DNA of 10,307 nucleotides from a candidate division FCPU426 bacterium (GTDB lineage: Bacteria > Oederibacteriota > PGYV01 > Palsa-1178), in assembly GCA_003167475.1 (NCBI GenBank), contig PMTB01000230.1, positions 13,652-23,958 of the forward strand. The letters run 5' to 3'. Below the pieces are notes generated by a model. It saw nothing but the letters and a program-made list of their open reading frames with translations, did no database searches and was not told where the DNA came from. Shown here piece after piece: positions 5,799 to 10,307 of the stretch (the first letter of the stretch is position 1; the number at the start of each line of letters is the position of its first letter). Both the position numbers and the translations under genes were made by a program.

Positions 5799-8480
5799 CT
5801 AATACGAGGTCCAGGCGCTTAATGACCCCGTTATATTCTGGTTTGTGACATCGGTAGTGCCGACAGTGATGTTTGAGATCTCTTTGTAATAATTCTTTAC
5901 CTGCTTTATTGGATTTGACACGGTGCCCGTGTAGGAAACGTAGGAATAGTACGCGTAAATATTGTATGTGCTGTTCACGGGCGCTTTTATCTGGAAGGTG
6001 CCGTCGCGCTCAAGGGTAAGCGAATACATGGGATAAGAAATCCTTTTCTGTCCCGTATATTTCTGGTAGCCGGGTATGGAGTTGTTTATCCTGAAAGCGT
6101 CGGGTGTGATGGTGACGGAGTTTGGCACTGCTATGATGGTTATCCCGTTGGTTGCGGTCACACCGTCCACGGAAACCTTGCCGGATATTTTCCTGTAATT
6201 CTGTTGTAACTTGAAGTTCTGGTTGAGCGTGGTGACTCCCTTTGATATGACCACTGGAGAAAGCGTTCCAGAACTCGGGACCACGGGTATCTGCTGGCCC
6301 ACGACATAATCAACCTGGAGGGTATAGTTCGACCCGACGCCGACGCCTGTGATGAGATAAACACCGGTCCCGTCTGTCACTCCGGAGGCGACCAAAGACC
6401 CGGATGATGTCTGCACCTCCACCTGTATTGCAGGCATGGGGTTGCCGGTCAAATAATCAGTGACTTTTCCCGAGACGCTCCCGCAGGGCATCATATACAG
6501 AGTGTCAGCCGTCCTCAGGCCGGAACTTGACGTGAATGTATATGTATAATTTTGGACTATGTTATAGCCGGGAGCGTTCGCGTCAATCTGATAAGTTCCG
6601 GGAGCCACCGGTACCACGGCATAAGCCCCGCCTCCGCCTGTCGTGGCGACCTTTGTAACGCCGAGGTATATGTCAACGCCTGACAGTAAGATCGAATGGT
6701 TTGTGGCGTCGGCCACTATTCCTTTTAATGAAGGTATACCGTTCATCTTGACCAGCATAAGGTTTACCGTAGGAGTTGTTCCGAGCGCCACGGCCACGCT
6801 CTGGGATATGGCGTAGTAAGTATCCGAACCCACCATCATGACCGCCGAAATATCAGTCGTGCCCGCAGCTGGATTTATATTTGTGAGTGTGTAACCGCAG
6901 TTTGTGACGTCAAAAGGAGCGGACAGGCCATCGGATGCGATGACCCTCGCGCCATTTGCGCAGATCGGGGTCGCGGTAAAGGTGGCGTTAGGCGTAGGAG
7001 TTATGGTGGATGTTTTTGTCGGCGTATAGGTGAAAGGCATGACGTCATAATCAACTTCGAGCTGGGCGAGGTCCATATAGGCTGTGCAGTTGGCCAGGTT
7101 AAAGAGCCATTTGTTATTTGTCGTGTTAAAGCAGGCTCCCAGGGAATTTACATTGGCCCAAGTCCAGGTGGAGTACAGTCCCGTGATATCCACGGTCTCC
7201 ACGTTGTTTGTTGCGGTAGAATTGATGATGAGGGAGGCCCTCGTGGAATCCTGGGTGCCGGCCCATCCTGCCGGGCTTAGCGTATCAGCCCATGTCCCCG
7301 CCGCTCCATTGCCATTGGTCAGGCTTAAGAGAAGGGTGTTGTTATTGCCTGTGCTTACTATATCCACGTAAGAGTTTACGGTTATCCTGACCGCGCATAT
7401 GTAGGTATTGGCCTGGGTGTACTGGGTGAAATCAGTGTATAGCCTCTGGGTGTTGCCGCTGCATGAGGCCACTGCCCCGTCATCGGCCTTAATATTCCCG
7501 CAGTTGCTCCAGTTGGAGGACTTGCCGGTCATCGTGGCTATGGCCGGGAGGATCTTTGTCTGGCCGCACGCCAATGTGGGGGTTAATGTGGGCGCAACAT
7601 TGGGAGTGGATGTGGGTGTAAAGGTGGCTGACGGGTTGTAACCCTGTATATACACTACACCGGTCGCGACACAACCAATGATGGCCGGGCATGAAATATT
7701 GACGCCTATTATAGCGGTGGCGATAGGGGAAACACAAAGCGGGTTTGTCGCCAGATAGGTGGTTGTAAAACCGGCGCCGTCCGCGTAAAGCGTGTAATAA
7801 CCGGGCATGACATTGGGGACCTTGTAGTGGCCCGCGTCTGAGTCTATCTGTGTGGTATACTGCGGATAGCCGACAAAATGTACGGTCGCGTTCGAGCCCA
7901 TGCCCGGGCCCGTGTCCGGACCGCTCGGATGATTGCATGTGACATTGCCCTCAACTGAAGAACCCATGATAAGAACGTCCTTATTTGATATCAGGGTGTT
8001 GACTGTGGTGGATTTTGTCGAGCCATTGGAAGTGTAGTTGACCGTCACGGTTATTTGTTTCAGGGTCCTTGGATCGCTTGCGGTGAGGTCGCCCGATTTT
8101 TTTGGTATTATATTGCCGTTAGAGTCTTCCAAAGCCCACTGAATGTACCTGTATATGCTGAAAACCTGGGCGCCCATGGTGACTTTGGAATATGTGTCAT
8201 AGTCGTATGTGTAAGTGGCGGAACATGTTTCAAGATTTGACATGGGGTTAGGCAGGCACGAGTCATCCGTCACTTGGCATCCGTCAAAACCATTCTGTTT
8301 CAGGAGGTCAATCTGTTCCGATACTATATTGAGGGCATATGTCTTTAGCTGGTTGGCTGTTATGCCTTTGTATACGCTGGATATGAGGTTAATCGAACCT
8401 AAAATAACAAAAGCAATAATCGTTGAAGCGATCATAGTTTCCATGTAGGTTAAACCACGTTCTTTTTTTAGCAATGGCAT
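5799..8480 (-). CDS. Giant modular PilV/GspI-like prepilin with carboxypeptidase-regulatory-like domains
   Basis: An 893-residue protein. The leader MPLLKKERG precedes LTYMETMIAST, giving cleavage after Gly9 and Glu at mature position 5. The N-terminal helix spans about 10-35. After a pilin head (to about 165, with several Cys) come exported modules. They are: a carboxypeptidase-regulatory/CnaB-like domain (about 175-245); a Thr/Pro linker (283-303); a Cys-containing beta-sandwich of about 175 residues ending in AYMDLAQLEVDYDV; a second Thr/Pro linker (483-505); and three more regulatory-like domains (about 582-640, 667-725, 764-850) with motifs such as PGTYQIDANAPGY and SVSGKVTDYLTGNPMP. Typical PilV/GspI is 120-200 residues, so this is a 4- to 7-fold expansion. 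I chose ATG 8480 over 8540 for two reasons. A strong GGTGAT ribosome site lies just upstream of 8480, and the 8540 ATG falls inside the promoter spacer and would make an implausibly long leader. It probably acts as a tip adhesin or sensor (inference). Confidence 0.92.
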   Translation of the reverse strand: MPLLKKERGLTYMETMIASTIIAFVILGSINLISSVYKGITANQLKTYALNIVSEQIDLLKQNGFDGCQVTDDSCLPNPMSNLETCSATYTYDYDTYSKVTMGAQVFSIYRYIQWALEDSNGNIIPKKSGDLTASDPRTLKQITVTVNYTSNGSTKSTTVNTLISNKDVLIMGSSVEGNVTCNHPSGPDTGPGMGSNATVHFVGYPQYTTQIDSDAGHYKVPNVMPGYYTLYADGAGFTTTYLATNPLCVSPIATAIIGVNISCPAIIGCVATGVVYIQGYNPSATFTPTSTPNVAPTLTPTLACGQTKILPAIATMTGKSSNWSNCGNIKADDGAVASCSGNTQRLYTDFTQYTQANTYICAVRITVNSYVDIVSTGNNNTLLLSLTNGNGAAGTWADTLSPAGWAGTQDSTRASLIINSTATNNVETVDITGLYSTWTWANVNSLGACFNTTNNKWLFNLANCTAYMDLAQLEVDYDVMPFTYTPTKTSTITPTPNATFTATPICANGARVIASDGLSAPFDVTNCGYTLTNINPAAGTTDISAVMMVGSDTYYAISQSVAVALGTTPTVNLMLVKMNGIPSLKGIVADATNHSILLSGVDIYLGVTKVATTGGGGAYAVVPVAPGTYQIDANAPGYNIVQNYTYTFTSSSGLRTADTLYMMPCGSVSGKVTDYLTGNPMPAIQVEVQTSSGSLVASGVTDGTGVYLITGVGVGSNYTLQVDYVVGQQIPVVPSSGTLSPVVISKGVTTLNQNFKLQQNYRKISGKVSVDGVTATNGITIIAVPNSVTITPDAFRINNSIPGYQKYTGQKRISYPMYSLTLERDGTFQIKAPVNSTYNIYAYYSYVSYTGTVSNPIKQVKNYYKEISNITVGTTDVTNQNITGSLSAWTSY

Positions 8481-8483
8481 GTA

Positions 8484-8493
8484 ATCACCCTCT
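8484..8493 (-). promoter_or_regulatory. Strong Shine-Dalgarno site deciding the PilV-like start
   Basis: On the minus strand AGAGGGTGAT precedes the ATG at 8480. Its GGTGAT core complements the 16S rRNA tail and ends 3 nt before the start codon. No comparable site precedes the in-frame ATG at 8540, so this element selects the shorter, canonical prepilin leader. Confidence 0.75.
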
Positions 8494-8519
8494 TTATTTT
8501 TTGACTCTGTGACATTGTA

Positions 8520-8548
8520 ATTATACTCTGAAATGCACATCTTGTCAA
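8520..8548 (-). promoter_or_regulatory. Consensus sigma70 promoter of the pilin operon
   Basis: Minus strand: -35 TTGACA (8548-8543), a spacer of exactly 17 nt, and -10 TATAAT (8525-8520). Both hexamers match the sigma70 consensus perfectly. The predicted transcription start is near 8513, leaving a leader of about 33 nt before ATG 8480. It should drive all five minus-strand genes, since the later gaps (11, 15 and 5 nt, then an overlap) leave no room for another full promoter between genes. Confidence 0.85.
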
Positions 8549-8562
8549 GTTTTGTGTCAAGT
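8543..8562 (-). repeat. Direct repeat of ACTTGACA at and upstream of -35
   Basis: The octamer ACTTGACA (minus strand) occurs twice, at 8562-8555 and 8550-8543, with a 12-nt pitch. The downstream copy contains the -35 hexamer. The upstream copy has no -10 at the correct distance: the six bases 17 nt downstream read TGCATT. It may therefore be a regulator site that mimics or overlaps the -35, or a chance duplication. Confidence 0.5.
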
Positions 8563-8759
8563 ATCTATAAAAACATTTCGAAAACTGATGGTTCCGATAA
8601 AAAGCCTTATTTATATGAAATTATTAATTATATAAATTTTAATTCTGTTTTTAAAACTATACTAATGTAGATACAATAAAAGTATGGCTGAAAAACCCGG
8701 ACAAAGGAACTCAACTCAAATAAAACACGCTGATCTTTATTGCGGCCAATATTTAGGAA

Positions 8760-8788
8760 TTGATTTTAAAAATCAGCACTGATAAAAT
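8760..8788 (+). promoter_or_regulatory. Candidate sigma70 promoter for the methyltransferase
   Basis: TTGATT (8760-8765), a 17-nt spacer, and TAAAAT (8783-8788). This is four of six matches in the -35 (TTGATT against TTGACA) and five of six in the -10, at optimal spacing. The predicted start is near 8795, about 28 nt before GTG 8823. A 7-bp inverted repeat TGATTTT-A-AAAATCA (8761-8775) overlaps the -35 and could be an operator. The A+T-rich setting raises the chance of a coincidental match. Confidence 0.45.
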
Positions 8789-8822
8789 ACGCATATGCTG
8801 TTTTGTCAATAAAATATAAATA

Positions 8823-9761
8823 GTGAAAGAGTTTCTAAAAGCGGGGGATAAAGTGTATTTTGAGTCAAAAATAGACAAAAGGGTACAAAAGGTAAAAGCG
8901 ATATTTGACCTAAAAAGATTGCTTGAAATAAACGCAGATAAAAATTATATCAAAAAATACTATGCCGTAAGCGGGATTTTTTATTCCTTATTTCACAGCA
9001 GTGATTTTATCCATATGGGAATAAGCAGGGACGGACGGTACAAAAGAAGTGATTTGCTTGAAGCCGTCCGGGTCATAGAAAAAAAAGCCGAAAATTTTAA
9101 AAACGCCGATGTTCTGGAACTTGCAACCGGGAGAGGCGCCAATTCATTCTATCTGGCAAAAAAATTCCCGGAGTTTGAATTTTTTGGGGTGGATATTTCA
9201 AAAGAACAGCTAAATCATGCTTATAATAAACAAAAAAAAGCACCGAATTATCATCCTGATTTAGGGGACTTTCACAACTTATCTAAATTCAAGGACAATA
9301 CCTTTGAACTTGTGTTTGTAATTGAATCCCTGTGTCACAGCACAAATAAGCAAAAAGTACTGAAAGAAGCCGGACGGGTCCTGAAAAAAGGCGGATTGTT
9401 TATCGTTATAGACGGGTATTTAAACACGCCGGGAACCACCGAAAATGAAAAAATCGCCGTCAAATTAACCGCGGCTGGAATGGCGCTGAAAGGATTTGAA
9501 CATTATAAAATATTTGTTAAAAAGGCTGTAAAAACCGGATTTAAAGTGTTATCGGAAGAAGACGCCACTGAATGCGTCCTTCCCACCATGAAATGGTTTG
9601 AGTTTTTGGCCAAATGCTTTTTTTATTACACGTGGCTTGGAAAATTCATCTCAAAAATATTCCCAAAGGAATTCATCTACAACGCTTTATCCGGGTATTT
9701 TCTCGCGGAACTTACCAAAAAAAAGATATTCACCTATATGATAACCGTATTAAAAAAGTAG
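8823..9761 (+). CDS. Class I SAM-dependent methyltransferase
   Basis: A 312-residue protein with a Rossmann-type methyltransferase core. Motif I is VLELATGRG (97-105), the ribose-binding acidic residue is D124 in FFGVDIS, an acidic/aromatic segment DNTFELVFVIESLCHS covers 158-173, and VLKKGGLFIVIDG (187-199) is the post-motif strand. The N-terminal stretch YYAVSGIFYSLFHSSDFIHMGI (46-67, with one helix-forming core) resembles the 'Y..yy..f...s.iH.G' lead-in of sterol, tocopherol and UbiE-like C- or O-methyltransferases. A small-molecule, possibly isoprenoid, substrate is therefore plausible but unproven. GTG 8823 has no clear ribosome site. An in-frame GTG at 8853 has GCGGGGG 5 nt upstream and would remove ten residues without touching the fold. 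The gene is more A+T-rich than the pilin operon and runs in the opposite direction. A polytopic membrane protein gene follows 20 nt later and probably shares its transcript. Confidence 0.88.
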   Translation: MKEFLKAGDKVYFESKIDKRVQKVKAIFDLKRLLEINADKNYIKKYYAVSGIFYSLFHSSDFIHMGISRDGRYKRSDLLEAVRVIEKKAENFKNADVLELATGRGANSFYLAKKFPEFEFFGVDISKEQLNHAYNKQKKAPNYHPDLGDFHNLSKFKDNTFELVFVIESLCHSTNKQKVLKEAGRVLKKGGLFIVIDGYLNTPGTTENEKIAVKLTAAGMALKGFEHYKIFVKKAVKTGFKVLSEEDATECVLPTMKWFEFLAKCFFYYTWLGKFISKIFPKEFIYNALSGYFLAELTKKKIFTYMITVLKK

Positions 9762-9781
9762 AAAAACGAAAGGGGAAAGCA

Positions 9782-10307
9782 TTGGGGATAATTGGAAAAA
9801 GGGCAGCAATAGGACCGGGCCTGCTTAACATGACCTTTAATTTATTATTTGGCGGGCTGACACTATTAATAACGCTCATGTTTGCAGATGAAACAATAAC
9901 CGCATCTATTTTACTTGGCATACTTTTTGTGATTGGAATAATAAAGTGGAGGAGTAATGCCGCTTTTATTACCGCGTTGTTCGGGATTTTTGCCGGGACA
10001 GTATGTGAAATGGCATTAACCACGAGGGGCGTTTGGGAATACGGCCAAAGCGATTTTTTTGGTGTACCGGTGTATTTGTTTTTTATATGGGGTAATACCG
10101 CCGCCTTTATATACCAATGCGGGCTTGAGACGAGAAAATTTCTCGGGGAAAACAACAAACCTGGCGCCGGCAAGGACTCTTTTATAAATTCACCGTTGTT
10201 CCCGGTTTTGATCTGGATAGTTTCTTTCATATCTATAATGATGTTTTATAAAAATCCATTTTTGTTGTTGGGGATAAATACTCTTATTTCCGCCATAGTT
10301 TTGATAA
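9782..10307 (+). CDS. Polytopic membrane protein, TTG start, truncated by window end
   Basis: The frame is open from TTG 9782 to the window edge (175 codons seen; no stop). The start is supported by AAAGGGG (9769-9775) with 6-nt spacing, 20 nt after the methyltransferase stop. The first in-frame ATG (9830) would cut into the first membrane helix and lacks a ribosome site. About six hydrophobic segments are visible (near residues 14-34, 40-55, 60-79, 93-111, 138-156 and 158-175). The most distinctive segment runs from GTVCEMALTTRGVWEYG (72-88) into FFGVPVYLFFIWGN (92-105). The pattern Glu, then Gly-x-Trp-x-Tyr, then Gly-Val-Pro, then an aromatic-rich helix recalls membrane enzymes of carotenoid metabolism such as CruF-like hydratases or lycopene cyclase-like proteins, but I cannot assign a family. 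It is likely co-transcribed with the methyltransferase. An opposite-strand open frame over the same bases is a shadow. Confidence 0.75.
   Translation, partial: MGIIGKRAAIGPGLLNMTFNLLFGGLTLLITLMFADETITASILLGILFVIGIIKWRSNAAFITALFGIFAGTVCEMALTTRGVWEYGQSDFFGVPVYLFFIWGNTAAFIYQCGLETRKFLGENNKPGAGKDSFINSPLFPVLIWIVSFISIMMFYKNPFLLLGINTLISAIVLI

Larger units (their letters stand above)
8481..8822. other. A+T-rich divergent intergenic region
   Basis: A 342-nt non-coding stretch between the divergent pilin and methyltransferase genes. It contains the consensus leftward promoter (8520-8548), the ACTTGACA repeat, and an extremely A+T-rich block (about 8605-8665) that could act as an UP element or a nucleoid-protein binding site. 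It also has a candidate rightward promoter (8760-8788) overlapping a TGATTTT/AAAATCA inverted repeat (8761-8775), and an 8-bp palindrome GCATATGC (8791-8798) near the predicted rightward start. I see no tRNA, riboswitch or convincing terminator in it. Confidence 0.6.

Noticed and set aside
6966..7634. The two linker regions as DNA tandem repeats or a CRISPR-like array
   Set aside because: The similarity is at the level of Thr/Pro codons only. There are no identical repeat units with regular spacers.
8684..8782. A 32-codon plus-strand frame beginning ATGGCTGAAAAACCC and ending in TGA, in the divergent intergenic region
   Set aside because: It has no convincing ribosome site and no recognisable domain. 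It ends inside the candidate rightward promoter. It could be a gene remnant or a chance frame, so I did not call it.
9730..10230. A 166-residue minus-strand frame overlapping the end of the methyltransferase and the downstream membrane protein
   Set aside because: The plus-strand frame over the same bases has a good ribosome site, clear membrane helices and operon-like spacing. The minus-strand product has no family features.

Overview
The window looks like chromosomal DNA of an uncultivated, probably Gram-negative (diderm) bacterium. Three things suggest this. There is a complete minor-pilin cassette of the PilV/PilW/PilX (GspI/GspJ/GspK) type. There is a Wzy/PglL-type polytopic glycan ligase. 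The largest pilin carries Thr/Pro 'TPT' linkers of a kind I associate with candidate phyla such as Goldbacteria, Elusimicrobia and their relatives. That placement is only an impression from linker style; no marker gene is present.

Layout. Positions 5-166 hold a long imperfect palindrome that resembles a non-coding mobile or palindromic repeat (MITE-like). Positions 190-8480 are five tightly packed minus-strand genes. In transcription order they are: a very large modular PilV-like prepilin (5799-8480), a PilW/GspJ-like prepilin (5128-5787), a PilX/GspK-like protein (3442-5112), an O-antigen-ligase/PglL-like membrane protein with C-terminal TPRs (1661-3436), and a polytopic membrane protein whose C-terminal half looks like a degenerate UbiA-type fold (190-1674). 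Gaps are 11, 15 and 5 nt, followed by a 14-nt overlap, so this is almost certainly one operon. A textbook sigma70 promoter (TTGACA, 17 nt, TATAAT) lies just upstream and fixes the start of the first gene at 8480. The palindrome sits right behind the last stop codon.

Positions 8481-8822 are an A+T-rich divergent intergenic region. It carries the pilin promoter and a plausible rightward promoter. To the right, on the plus strand, are a SAM-dependent methyltransferase (8823-9761) and, 20 nt later, a TTG-initiated polytopic membrane protein (9782 to the window end, truncated). These two are visibly more A+T-rich than the pilin operon and may have a different history.

Working model (inference): the three prepilin-like proteins form the priming/tip complex of a type IV pilus or type II-like pseudopilus. 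The enlarged PilV-like subunit would display carboxypeptidase-regulatory-like beta-sandwich modules as an adhesin or sensor tip. The co-transcribed ligase may glycosylate the Ser/Thr-rich pilin modules. No pilus ATPase, platform protein, secretin or prepilin peptidase lies in the window, so these must be supplied from elsewhere.
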